DNA of 64,000 bases, from positions 58,675 to 122,674 of the forward strand of contig JACRPQ010000001.1 of assembly GCA_016223135.1 (NCBI GenBank), in the 5' to 3' direction. This document shows, piece by piece, positions 56,364 to 64,000 of the stretch; position 1 is the first letter of the stretch; each line of letters starts with the position of its first letter. The notes under the pieces were generated by a model that was not told the DNA's origin, did no database searches, and was given only the letters and a program-made list of their open reading frames with translations. Source of the stretch: Chloroflexota bacterium. Its GTDB lineage: Bacteria; Chloroflexota; Anaerolineae; Anaerolineales; Villigracilaceae. Made by a program: the position numbers and the translations under genes.

Positions 56364-57209
56364 TTACCGCCCCGTTGCCTGCTCTGCCTCAACCAGCCTT
56401 TGCCACTCCTCGAGACTCAATGTCTCCGCCCGCCTCATGGGATCAATGCCTGCCTGGCGGAGCAGCGCTTCTGTTTTCGCCGGCTGAACGTGCAGCCCCG
56501 CCGAAAGCGCATTGCGGAGCGTCTTCCGTTTTTGGCTGAAGCCTGCTTTAACGAACTTGAAAAAGCGTTCAAGCGCCTCGTGGGGAATTTGAGGCGCAGG
56601 ATAAATCTCCACACACAGCACTGCCGAATCCACCTTGGGAACGGGGAAAAACGCTTCCGGCGGGATGTGCGCGGCAATGTGCGGCTTCCCATAAACTTGG
56701 ACGCTCAGCGCCAGCAGACTCATGTCACCGGGTTCGGCGCAGATGCGCTCTGCCACCTCTCTTTGGATGGTCAACACTAGGCGGCGCGGCTTGGGCTCAT
56801 GTTCGAGCAAGTGACGGACGATGGCAGATGTGATGTAGTAGGGAATATTGGCAGCCACCAGATACCCCGGCTTGCTTGTCAGTTCGGAGGGGAGGATTTT
56901 TAGAATATCACCCTGGACGATGCGAACGTTGGGATAAGGCTGAAGGACCGCTTCGAGCGGCGGAATCAGGTCCGGGTCCAGTTCGACCGCAATCACTTCG
57001 CGGGCAGCGGCGGCAAGGTAACGCGTCAGACTGCCCAGGCCGGGTCCAATCTCCAGCACAGTGTCGGCTGGCTGGATCTCGGCAGCGGCGGCGATGGTTT
57101 CGAGGGCGCGCGGGTCCTCGAGAAAATTTTGTCCGAGTCTTTTATCGGCGCGTAGTCCGTAACGTTTGAGCAGCGCAGAGGCGTCGAGGCGCGGGATGGA
57201 AGTCATCAT
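56364..57209 (-). CDS. rsmA: 16S rRNA dimethyladenosine methyltransferase
   Basis: 281 aa KsgA/Dim1. SAM-binding 'TVLEIGPGLGSLTRYLAAAA' near residue 50, 'IAVELDPDLIPPLEAVL', catalytic 'VAANIPYYITSAIVRHLLEH' (N-I-P-Y) near 118, and C-terminal rRNA-binding helices. 'LGQNFLEDPRALETIAAAA' at the N-terminus is also diagnostic. Confidence 0.94.
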   Translation of the reverse strand: MMTSIPRLDASALLKRYGLRADKRLGQNFLEDPRALETIAAAAEIQPADTVLEIGPGLGSLTRYLAAAAREVIAVELDPDLIPPLEAVLQPYPNVRIVQGDILKILPSELTSKPGYLVAANIPYYITSAIVRHLLEHEPKPRRLVLTIQREVAERICAEPGDMSLLALSVQVYGKPHIAAHIPPEAFFPVPKVDSAVLCVEIYPAPQIPHEALERFFKFVKAGFSQKRKTLRNALSAGLHVQPAKTEALLRQAGIDPMRRAETLSLEEWQRLVEAEQATGR

Positions 57210-57215
57210 GAAGCA

Positions 57216-58415
57216 TCAATCCAAAACATAAACGATGACCGGCGGGACAGGCGTGAGGAAATACACCGTAACCCAGCCATGCCATCCTTGAAAATCGTCG
57301 TCGCTGTAGCCGAGGTCAATCCACGGTTTGCCCACACATCCACCGCAGGCATCCTCGACAGTGGCAAAGCCGTAGCCGGGGATGTAAAGCGGCTGTCCGC
57401 GCATGGCACGGTAAAGATCAGTGCGCAGCGCCACTACGCCCTTTTGCAGTGTTTTACCGCTGGCGGTGGTGGAACTGCAGCTGGGAATGCCCAGCCGGCA
57501 GGGGGAATAGGAAGTGGCATACATTTGCACGGCGCGCCAATATTCGATGGTGACGCCGTCCACCACTGCGGTTTTGATTTCCACCTTTGTGCCGTAGGCA
57601 AGGATGCGCGTCCGCGGCGGGCGCACGAGCGTTTCCACCTCCACGGCGCGCGAAACCTCCGCGCCGTCTTCATAACGCACCCGCACGCGCTGGACGCTGA
57701 GTCCGTTTTCGCCGGGCGAGAGAATTTGTGTTTGGTCGAGCGGGACCTCCGCTGAGGCAACCAGTTCACTTTTAAAGGGGATGGATTTTTGAGTAAGGAC
57801 AATGGATTCGCTGACCCGCACCACGCGAATCTGACCATCCGCTGGGAGCGCCTCCTGCTCCGACGGGATGCTGTAATCCAGCCCGAGGAGCGGAATCCCC
57901 GCCTCAGCCAGCGCCTCGCCAACCGTCCGCGCGGAGGAGGCGGTTTGCAGCGTCTTGCCGTCGGCAGTGATGGCGAGGGAGCGGGCAGGGGTGTAATAGA
58001 CGGTAATTGGCGAATTGGGAATTGGCGAGGCGGGAGAGGGGTCAATGCGGTCGCCCGCCGCGAGTTGAATGCCTTCCCGCCTCAGGGCTTCGGCGACGGT
58101 AAATGCGGAGGTTTGTATTTGCCGCTCTCCCTGCGGCGTGACAAGCGTCACGGTCACGGCGTGGCGGATTTGCAAGGTGATGGGCGTATCCTCAATGCGC
58201 TGGTCGAGCGAATCGGCGGGCTTCCCATTGATCAGCACATTGTCTTGTGCGGCAAGGGTAATTCCCGCTTGCAGGAGCAACGCCGAGAGCGTGCGCTCTT
58301 CGGTTTGCAGCGTGATAACCTGTTTGCCGTCCAGAATGGTGACGATGGGGATGGGAGGCGGCTGACAGGCAGCGAGGAGAAGCGCAAAGAGGAGCGCCAG
58401 GATGCGCCGGGACAT
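57216..58415 (-). CDS. Secreted lipoprotein with DUF348, G5 and 3D domains
   Basis: 399 aa. Lipobox 'ALLLAAC' at ~16. Three DUF348 repeats at ~30-75, ~90-135 and ~150-200 ('ILDGKQVITLQTEERTLSALL', 'VTLVTPQGERQIQTSAFTVA'), a G5 domain at ~210-280 ('VRYEDGAEVSRAVEVETLVR'), and a 3D domain at ~300-395 whose Asp residues are in 'VALRTDLYRAM', 'VEDACGGCVGKPWIDLGYSD'. This is the layout of YabE/resuscitation-factor-like muralytic proteins. Precedes rsmA by 6 bases, the same gene order as in Firmicutes. Confidence 0.87.
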   Translation of the reverse strand: MSRRILALLFALLLAACQPPPIPIVTILDGKQVITLQTEERTLSALLLQAGITLAAQDNVLINGKPADSLDQRIEDTPITLQIRHAVTVTLVTPQGERQIQTSAFTVAEALRREGIQLAAGDRIDPSPASPIPNSPITVYYTPARSLAITADGKTLQTASSARTVGEALAEAGIPLLGLDYSIPSEQEALPADGQIRVVRVSESIVLTQKSIPFKSELVASAEVPLDQTQILSPGENGLSVQRVRVRYEDGAEVSRAVEVETLVRPPRTRILAYGTKVEIKTAVVDGVTIEYWRAVQMYATSYSPCRLGIPSCSSTTASGKTLQKGVVALRTDLYRAMRGQPLYIPGYGFATVEDACGGCVGKPWIDLGYSDDDFQGWHGWVTVYFLTPVPPVIVYVLD

Positions 58416-58416
58416 G

Positions 58417-59838
58417 TCAGCGGATTCCTGCCACCTTCAAGCCATCCTCAAGAATTGCCTGAACCTTGTCCTTGTGCGTCGTCTCGCAATAGACGCGCAT
58501 GATGGGTTCTGTGCCGCTGAAGCGGATGAGCAGCCATCCGCCGTCTTCGAGTTTGAACTGGAAGCCGTCCACCGTCACGAGTTCCGTTACCTTCAAGCCG
58601 CCAAGGGTTTCGGGTTTGGCGTTGAGAATCATTTGTTCGCGGGTTTGCCGGTCGCCGTTGAAGGGGGTGTCAATGCGGTCGTAAAAATGTTCGCCAACCT
58701 TCTCGAAGAGCATGTTCAAGAGACCAGTTGGCTTCTTGCCCGTGCGCACCATGAAATCGAGGAAATACAACCCGGCAAGAATGCCGTCGCGTTCGGGGAC
58801 GTTGCCGCGGAAAGCGTAGCCGCCGCTCTCCTCGCCGCCGATGAGCGCGTTCGTCTCGATCATTTTGGGCGCAACATACTTGAAACCCACGCCGGTCTCA
58901 TGCACCGGCACGTTGTAGAGTTTGCCCAGTTTATTCAGCATGGTGGTGGTCGAAAGCGTCTTGACAATATCGCCGCGTTCGCCGCGCACCTCCAGCAAAT
59001 ACAGCGCCAGCAGGGCGTACACACGCAATTGATTGATGAACTCGCCGTTCTCGTCGCCAATACCGCAGCGGTCGGCGTCGCCGTCAGTGACGAGCAGGAC
59101 ATCCGCCTTGTGTTCGATGGTCGCGCGCAAGCCTGCGTCAATGTTGGGGCGGATTGGCTCCGGGCGTTTCATTTCGGGGAAGATGGGGTTTCGTTCGTTA
59201 TGGATTTCGATAATCTGAGTCTTGCCGCCGCCGAGCAGTTTGGTGAACCAGCCGGCGCCATTGCCCCACATCGGGTCCACCACCACCTTGAAGCCGGCGT
59301 CTTTGATTCTTTGCAAATCCACCAGTTTTTGAAGATGAGTTATATATGCCTCTGCCGCGTCGAAATAGACCACCTTACCGTCTTTCACCGCCTCAGGAAG
59401 AGAAACCCGCTTCACATCCTCGACCGAATCCGGAATCAGCGCTTCGATCTTTTTCAACCCCTCGGGGTCTATCGCGCCGCCGTTCGGGTCGCGGACTTTG
59501 AAGCCGTTATCGGTGGGAGGGTTGTGCGAAGCGGTGATGTTGACTGCGCCGCACGCTCGTTTATTTACCACCGCAAAAGCAATGACCGGGGTGGGCGTGG
59601 CGCCGTCAGTAAGATAGACATTCAAACCGTTGCCAGCCAGCACCTCCGCCGCCGCGGCGGCGAAGTTTTCGGATTGGAAGCGTTTGTCATAGCCAACGAC
59701 AACCCAGCGTCCGGCATATCCCTGCCCAAGCAGGTAGGAGGCGAAGCCTTGCGTTGCCCGCCGCACGTTGTCGAAGGTATAGTCTTCGGCGATGACGCCG
59801 CGCCAGCCGTCCGTGCCGAATTTGATTTTATAGGTCAT
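58417..59838 (-). CDS. Phosphohexomutase (phosphoglucomutase/phosphomannomutase)
   Basis: 473 aa. Four-domain alpha-D-phosphohexomutase: '[16 protein letters not shown]' N-terminal, active-site Ser in '[18 protein letters not shown]', metal Asp triad '[16 protein letters not shown]', sugar loop '[13 protein letters not shown]', and phosphate loop '[16 protein letters not shown]'. Interconverts hexose 1- and 6-phosphates; glucose or mannose preference not resolved. Confidence 0.92.
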   Translation of the reverse strand: MTYKIKFGTDGWRGVIAEDYTFDNVRRATQGFASYLLGQGYAGRWVVVGYDKRFQSENFAAAAAEVLAGNGLNVYLTDGATPTPVIAFAVVNKRACGAVNITASHNPPTDNGFKVRDPNGGAIDPEGLKKIEALIPDSVEDVKRVSLPEAVKDGKVVYFDAAEAYITHLQKLVDLQRIKDAGFKVVVDPMWGNGAGWFTKLLGGGKTQIIEIHNERNPIFPEMKRPEPIRPNIDAGLRATIEHKADVLLVTDGDADRCGIGDENGEFINQLRVYALLALYLLEVRGERGDIVKTLSTTTMLNKLGKLYNVPVHETGVGFKYVAPKMIETNALIGGEESGGYAFRGNVPERDGILAGLYFLDFMVRTGKKPTGLLNMLFEKVGEHFYDRIDTPFNGDRQTREQMILNAKPETLGGLKVTELVTVDGFQFKLEDGGWLLIRFSGTEPIMRVYCETTHKDKVQAILEDGLKVAGIR

Positions 59839-59883
59839 ATCTGCGACTCCCGTTGAAGGTTGTTTGGGCGATTATAACATCCG

Positions 59884-59917
59884 AAAAAATGAACCCTGAG
59901 GGGCGCTCAGGGTTCAT
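59884..59917 (-). terminator. Rho-independent terminator of the HhH/coiled-coil gene
   Basis: ATGAACCCTGAG / CTCAGGGTTCAT, 12-bp perfect stem; on the minus strand followed by TTTTTTCGG. Confidence 0.9.
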
Positions 59918-59921
59918 CGGT

Positions 59922-60983
59922 TTATGGGGTGGGCGTGACGCTGGGAGTGGTTTCGGGCGCAGGGGTCGGTGGCGGCGGCGTTTCGGTTGCCGCTGTTTCC
60001 ATTGGCTGACCGGTCATTAGCAATTGCCAGGCGATTTCCAGGTCGCCCGACGCCACCACCGGAAAAGCCGGCAGGTTGGTCAGCGCCAGGTCGAGGCGTT
60101 CGAGCGCCTGCCGTTGTGTTGTGTCCTGCGTTTCGGCTTGCAGGTCTGCCAAAAGGTCGCGCGCCGATTGGACATCGGCTTTTGCCAGCCCAAAGTTGCT
60201 TTGGGCGAGGTACAGCCTGGCGCGGGCGAGTGTGTCGAGAATGCGGGTCAGGATGACCTCCTGCTTCAATTCCTGCAGGGTTTTCTCGTTGGTCTCCTGG
60301 ATTGCCGTTTCGAGCGCAGTTTGCATTTCCTCCAGTTTTGCCAGGTCTGCCGTGTACGCTTCAATCGCTTTTTCAAGCGCGGCGAGGCGGTCATTCTCGT
60401 TCACCTGCTGCTCGTTGAGCCGGGCGATTTCCTGATTGGCGGTTTCCAATTGGCGGTTGAGTTCATCCAGTTGGGTCTGCAGGGTTGTCACTCTGTTTTC
60501 CAATTCGCGGATGCGATAGGTGTTTTGTTCCAATGGCGCGATGATGCGGTCGTTGATGAATGGCACGCCGTAATAGATGATGACAACGCCTCCGCCGATG
60601 ACCAGCACCATCAGGAGCAGTCTCAACACTGCCCGCAGAAACCATACAAACGCCCTGCCGAGCCTCGTTCCAAAAGAGGTTTGTTCACTGGCTTGCGGCG
60701 TCTTTGCCGGCGGCGGTGTCTCTTCTGGCGGGGCGGGCGGTGTTTGTGTTTCAACAGGCGAGAGGGATGTCGGTTGAGGCGGTTTTTCGCTGTCCATTTT
60801 TTCGAAAGCGGCTTGGGCGCGGGCAAGCAGGTTTTTGCCAATGCCGCGCACCTTCAAGACATCTTCGATGGAGGAAAAGGGACGCGCGGCTATCAGGTTT
60901 TCTGCCACGGAGGGGGAGATACCCGGCAGTTGGGTCAGCGCTTCAAGGTCTGCCGTGTTGAGGAATTGTAGAAAATCGGTCAT
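59922..60983 (-). CDS. Helix-hairpin-helix, coiled-coil membrane protein
   Basis: 353 aa. Residues ~12-62 form a helix-hairpin-helix pair ('LTQLPGISPSVAENLIAARP', 'VLKVRGIGKNLLARAQAAFE'), then a Pro-rich linker, a membrane helix at ~112-138, a coiled-coil to ~245 ('LENRVTTLQTQLDELNRQLE'), and a Thr/Pro tail. HhH pairs usually bind DNA, so the protein may link the nucleoid or another partner to the membrane. Function unknown. Start overlaps the next gene's stop by 4 bases. Confidence 0.75.
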   Translation of the reverse strand: MTDFLQFLNTADLEALTQLPGISPSVAENLIAARPFSSIEDVLKVRGIGKNLLARAQAAFEKMDSEKPPQPTSLSPVETQTPPAPPEETPPPAKTPQASEQTSFGTRLGRAFVWFLRAVLRLLLMVLVIGGGVVIIYYGVPFINDRIIAPLEQNTYRIRELENRVTTLQTQLDELNRQLETANQEIARLNEQQVNENDRLAALEKAIEAYTADLAKLEEMQTALETAIQETNEKTLQELKQEVILTRILDTLARARLYLAQSNFGLAKADVQSARDLLADLQAETQDTTQRQALERLDLALTNLPAFPVVASGDLEIAWQLLMTGQPMETAATETPPPPTPAPETTPSVTPTP

Positions 60984-61348
60984 TGGTCATCCTCCACCAG
61001 CCACTTTTTTGCCGCTTCCGGGTCGTCGAAGTATTTCAGTGGCTGACCGGTCAGGGCGGTGAGCAGGTCGGCGAGTTTGCGCTTGATGCCGGTCACGCCC
61101 AAGACGGCGGTTTTATGGACGTGGGCTTTGGTGGCGGCGGATGCGGCGTTCAGGATGGTGAGCAGGTCACTGCCGATTTGGGTGTCGCGGAAATCTGAAA
61201 GCACGAGGACGGAATCCGCCGGCTGCGCTTTGACGATTTTTTGCACCTCTTCCAGTTCGGCTTTGACCGCCGCCGAGTTGAAGAATAGTTTTGAAAAATC
61301 CTGATAGAAGATTTTTTTGCCGTTGTATTCGATCCAATGGGAACGCAT
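60980..61348 (-). CDS. STAS/SpoIIAA-like small protein
   Basis: 122 aa, soluble alpha/beta. 'WIEYNGKKIFYQDFSKL' then 'DSVLVLSDFRDTQIGSDLLT' and 'AVLGVTGIKRKLADLLTALT' resemble the SpoIIAA/STAS-like fold with a central Asp/Thr region ('SDFRDT'). Placed with the HhH protein and a membrane protein in one transcription unit. Confidence 0.68.
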   Translation of the reverse strand: MRSHWIEYNGKKIFYQDFSKLFFNSAAVKAELEEVQKIVKAQPADSVLVLSDFRDTQIGSDLLTILNAASAATKAHVHKTAVLGVTGIKRKLADLLTALTGQPLKYFDDPEAAKKWLVEDDQ

Positions 61349-61358
61349 GGCGCTTCTC

Positions 61359-61772
61359 CTACTTTTTCAGGTCGTATCGCAGGGCAAGACCTGTGGCGAT
61401 TGCCCCGACGAGTTCCCAGATGCCCACGCCGAGGAAGCGCAAGGGGGCAAGCCCGCTCAGGGCGACGGTTGTGAAGACTAGAAAGGTCAGGGTGCGGAAA
61501 GGCACCGTCCATTTGTAGAACGGTTTGAGGTCGTTGAACGAGGCAAGGATGTAGTACACCCCCATATTGAAGGAAGCCATGGCGGAGGCGGTCATGAAGA
61601 CCAGGGTGTAATCCCCGGCGGCGCGGGAGGCGCGCTCCAGCACTTCAAAGCCGAGGATGGATAAAAGGATTTCGGGGCGCAGCAAGCCCAAAAGTCCGAG
61701 CAGAAGCGCAAGGGCGCCAAAGATGAACATCGTCCAGCCGGAGGCGTCTTTGATTTTGAAGGTGGCAGCCAT
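61359..61772 (-). CDS. Integral membrane protein, unknown function
   Basis: 137 aa from ATG 61772 (AAGGAG 12 bases upstream); a longer start at 61829 has no support. Four hydrophobic segments, 'FIFGALALLLGLLGLLRPEI', 'LVFMTASAMASFNMGVYYIL', 'LTFLVFTTVALSGL' and 'ELVGAIATGLALRY'. Not recognised. Confidence 0.68.
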   Translation of the reverse strand: MAATFKIKDASGWTMFIFGALALLLGLLGLLRPEILLSILGFEVLERASRAAGDYTLVFMTASAMASFNMGVYYILASFNDLKPFYKWTVPFRTLTFLVFTTVALSGLAPLRFLGVGIWELVGAIATGLALRYDLKK

Positions 61773-61868
61773 GATGTCTTTATCTCCTTGACGGCAGATT
61801 ATACCTAATCTCTCATCAAACGCCGGCAAATCGGCTATACTTGGCGCATTCCATTTTGCGAGGCAGGC

Positions 61869-62504
61869 ATGTCCAAGTATATGGTGGTGGTGGCAGGCAA
61901 TATTGGCGTCGGGAAGACTTCACTGACCGAGCGGATTGGCGCGCGGCTGGGCTGGTGGACGGGCTATGAGTCGGTGGCAGACAATCCCTACCTGGCGGAT
62001 TTTTACAGCGACATGCGCTCGTGGTCGTTTCACCTGCAGATTTTCTTTTTGGGGCATCGCGCCGAGCAGTACCTGGAAGCAGTGCGCGACCCGCGTTCGG
62101 CAATTCTTGACCGCAGCATTTTTGAGGACTTTCATATTTTTGCGCGCGCTCTGCATCACATGGGGGATCTGGCGGAGAGGGATTATCTTGCTTACCGGCG
62201 TTTGTTCGAGATTGTGGTACAAGGACTCCCGCGCCCCAACCTGCTGATTTATCTCAAAGCGCCGGTGAATGTACTGATGGAGCGCATCCGCCGCCGCGCG
62301 CGGAACATCGAGACGGGCATCACGCCCGAGTATTTGTCCTTGCTCGATTCGTTCTATGACGAATGGCTGGGGGCGTTCGACCTGTGCCCTGTGCTGACCA
62401 TCCACACCGATGACCTGGACTTTGTCCATCAGCAGAAACACCTGGAGACGGTAGTGGCGCGCATTCAGGATAAACTGGCGGGCAAGGAAGTGGTTGAGTT
62501 TTAG
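61869..62504 (+). CDS. Deoxynucleoside kinase
   Basis: 211 aa P-loop kinase of the dNK/dGK/dCK family: 'VVVAGNIGVGKTSLTERIGA' at the N-terminus, 'ADFYSDMRSWSFHLQIFFLG' (substrate region), 'ILDRSIFEDFHIFARALHHM' (D-R-S motif), LID 'MERIRRRARNIETGITPEYL'. Phosphorylates deoxynucleosides in salvage. Preceded by a divergent promoter region shared with 61359-61772 gene. Confidence 0.9.
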   Translation: MSKYMVVVAGNIGVGKTSLTERIGARLGWWTGYESVADNPYLADFYSDMRSWSFHLQIFFLGHRAEQYLEAVRDPRSAILDRSIFEDFHIFARALHHMGDLAERDYLAYRRLFEIVVQGLPRPNLLIYLKAPVNVLMERIRRRARNIETGITPEYLSLLDSFYDEWLGAFDLCPVLTIHTDDLDFVHQQKHLETVVARIQDKLAGKEVVEF

Positions 62505-62512
62505 GAGCCGCG

Positions 62513-63748
62513 ATGACCGTTAACCTGCTGGCGCAAATTCCGTTTTTTGCCGACCTTCCGCTTGCCGAGTTGGATCGGCTGGCAAGCGAATTGGAAGTCG
62601 TCAACCTGCGTTCGGGTGAAATTTTGTTCAATGAGGGAGACCCAGGCGAACATCTTTATATTGTCGTAAATGGCGCTCTCGAGATTTTGATGGCGCCGGG
62701 AACGAGCAATGAATTGATTCTCAACATCCTGCAGCCGGGTGAATATCTGGGTGAGATGAGTTTGATTCAGCCGGGCGGTCACCGCACAGCGAGCGCCCGC
62801 GCGCGGGGCGATGCGGTGCTGCTCAGTATGAGCCGCACGCAGTTCAAGGATTTGCTTAAGCGGCATCCGTATCTGGCGAATGCGATGGTGCGGGTGCTCA
62901 GTCAGCGGCTGGATAATACAAACATTGCCACCTTCCGCGACCTCACGGAAAAGAACCGTCAGTTGCAAAAGGCGTATGATGAACTGAAAGCCGCGCAGGA
63001 GCAGTTGATCGAGAAGGAGCGCATGGAGAAGGAATTGCAGGTGGCGGCAAGCATTCAAATGTCCATCCTGCCGGATGTGCTGCCTTCGACAGAGCGGTTC
63101 GATTTTGGAGGCAGGATTCTACCTGCCCGTCAGGTGGGAGGCGATTTTTACGACGTGTTCGAATTGGGCGATGACAAAATTGGCGTGCTGATTGGCGATG
63201 TGGCGGATAAGGGCGTCCCTTCGGCGATTTTTATGGCGCGAGTGCATGCGTTGATCATTGCGGAGACGGATAAAAATCTCACACCAGGCGATGTGCTGCG
63301 GATGGTGAATAGCCATATCACGCGCTTCGAGAAGTCCACCCAGTTTGTTACTGCGTTGTTTGGCATTCTCGATGTTGGAACGGGCGAGTTCCGCTACGCG
63401 CGCGCCGGGCATGAGCCGCCGCTTTTGTTGGATCCAAATGGTGAAGTCCACCGTTTGCCGTATCAGCCGGGCATGGCGCTGGGACTTTGGGAAAAGATTG
63501 TGTTGGATGAACACAGCCTGACTTTGCCAAGCGGCTCATGTCTGTTGATGTTTACGGACGGCATGACCGACTGCCGCAACCCGAAAGGAGAGCCGTTTGG
63601 GCTGGAGCGCATCAAACATACGCTGGCGCACCTGAAGGAAAACACCGCTCAAAAAGGATGCGACCAGCTGCTCGAAACGTTGATAAACTATCAGGGCGGC
63701 GCGAAGCAGGACGACGATGTGACGCTGGTGGCAATCCACGCAAAGTAA
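62513..63748 (+). CDS. Cyclic-nucleotide-binding domain plus PP2C-type (SpoIIE-like) phosphatase
   Basis: 411 aa. cNMP-binding beta-barrel at ~10-125 ('GEILFNEGDPGEHLYIVVNG', phosphate-cassette region 'GEYLGEMSLIQPGGHRTASA'), helical linker ~145-182, then PP2C phosphatase ('LPARQVGGDFYDVFELGDDK', 'VLIGDVADKGVPSAIFMARV', 'LLMFTDGMTDCRNPKGEPFG', metal Asp in 'GDFYD', 'GDVADKG', 'QDDDVTLV'). Likely a serine phosphatase acting in a sigma or anti-sigma switch, controlled by cNMP. ATG 62513 starts 9 bases after the kinase stop. Confidence 0.9.
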   Translation: MTVNLLAQIPFFADLPLAELDRLASELEVVNLRSGEILFNEGDPGEHLYIVVNGALEILMAPGTSNELILNILQPGEYLGEMSLIQPGGHRTASARARGDAVLLSMSRTQFKDLLKRHPYLANAMVRVLSQRLDNTNIATFRDLTEKNRQLQKAYDELKAAQEQLIEKERMEKELQVAASIQMSILPDVLPSTERFDFGGRILPARQVGGDFYDVFELGDDKIGVLIGDVADKGVPSAIFMARVHALIIAETDKNLTPGDVLRMVNSHITRFEKSTQFVTALFGILDVGTGEFRYARAGHEPPLLLDPNGEVHRLPYQPGMALGLWEKIVLDEHSLTLPSGSCLLMFTDGMTDCRNPKGEPFGLERIKHTLAHLKENTAQKGCDQLLETLINYQGGAKQDDDVTLVAIHAK

Positions 63749-63810
63749 ACTACCACCGCCATAGGCGGTGGCTTTAGAGCCATTACGCCTGGAAGGCGTG
63801 CTCTTACTGT
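63749..63810. mobile_element. Subterminal hairpin end of an IS200/IS605-type element
   Basis: CCACCGCC-ATA-GGCGGTGG (63753-63771) and ACGCC...GGCGT (63786-63800) hairpins lie between the phosphatase stop (63748) and the transposase end, as expected for the hairpin-recognised ends of this family, which lack inverted repeats. Confidence 0.6.
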
Positions 63811-63816
63811 ACCTTG

Positions 63817-64000
63817 TTAATCGAACAACTTTCCTTGCACAGCTTCGGCTTGCTTCTCCTGCTTCTCCTGCCATTGGACATACTTGCGGATTTTCTCCTC
63901 ATCCAGTCCAACCGTACTGACACAGTACCCTCTCGCCCACAGGTGTCGTCCCCAGTACCGCTTCGCCAAGCTTTCGTATTGTTGGAATAATCGTATCGCC
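63817..64000 (-). CDS. IS200/IS605-family TnpA transposase, C-terminal part (runs off the window)
   Basis: Minus strand, at least 60 residues ending at TAA 63819-63817: 'YESLAKRYWGRHLWARGYCV', 'STVGLDEEKIRKYVQWQEKQ', then 'LFD'. The 'W-G-R-H-L-W-A-R-G-Y' and following 'V-G-x-x-E-x-x-I-x-x-Y-V' are the hallmark of Y1 HUH transposases TnpA_IS200. The catalytic HUH and Tyr lie outside or upstream. Intact or not cannot be judged from here. Confidence 0.82.
   Translation of the reverse strand, partial: AIRLFQQYESLAKRYWGRHLWARGYCVSTVGLDEEKIRKYVQWQEKQEKQAEAVQGKLFD

Overview
The window looks like a chromosomal segment of a Chloroflexota bacterium, most probably class Anaerolineae. This is inferred from gene content and style: moderately GC-rich genes, TTG/GTG starts, Thr-Pro-rich 'TPTPT' linkers in secreted proteins, a DUF3105 protein, paired tungsten/molybdenum aldehyde oxidoreductases, and many dispersed palindromic repeats. 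I see no 16S or ribosomal-protein marker that would settle it.

Layout. 1-14 kb is an amine/amino-acid catabolic block: a class III aminotransferase tail, potABCD polyamine uptake, an Lrp/AsnC regulator, a saccharopine-dehydrogenase-like enzyme, and two aldehyde:ferredoxin oxidoreductases around two more class III aminotransferases. Uptake, transamination to aldehydes and ferredoxin-linked aldehyde oxidation would fit together. tRNA-Thr(CGT), a GT4 glycosyltransferase and a large secreted phospholipase-D-like protein follow.

18.3-25 kb is AT-richer and is the most unusual part. A broken, divergently oriented integron-integrase-like remnant is followed by promoters pointing into a run of short plus-strand orphan genes separated by attC-like sites. 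I read this as a decayed integron (cassette array without a working integrase). It carries a DUF488-DUF488-dual-OB-like module, four orphan genes, and several IS110-like transposase tails lodged in or next to the cassette junctions.

25-31 kb holds housekeeping genes: RluB/RsuA-type pseudouridine synthase, CBS-ACT protein, M20 peptidase, VTT membrane protein, cyclophilin, uridine kinase, DegV. 31-39 kb is a shape and division block (mreBCD, PBP2, minCDE, rodA). 39-44 kb has gltX, a class III cyclase domain, glnS and tRNA-Leu(TAA). 44-47 kb has a TIGR02206-type membrane protein and sdhCD without sdhAB. 47-54 kb is an envelope thiol-redox and copper block: Lgt-like, TlpA-like, DsbA-like, rhodanese, a CcdA whose helix order appears circularly permuted, DUF3105, cupredoxin and metal-site membrane proteins. 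54-56 kb, after tRNA-Asp(GTC), is a Roadblock-V4R-response-regulator operon with a clear promoter. 56-63.7 kb holds rsmA, a G5/3D lipoprotein, phosphohexomutase, a helix-hairpin-helix/coiled-coil membrane protein, a deoxynucleoside kinase and a cyclic-nucleotide-binding/PP2C phosphatase. The window ends inside an IS200/IS605 transposase.

Dispersed palindromic and MITE-like elements recur throughout. One family has a perfect hairpin inside an aldehyde oxidoreductase coding sequence. No CRISPR array or rRNA was seen.
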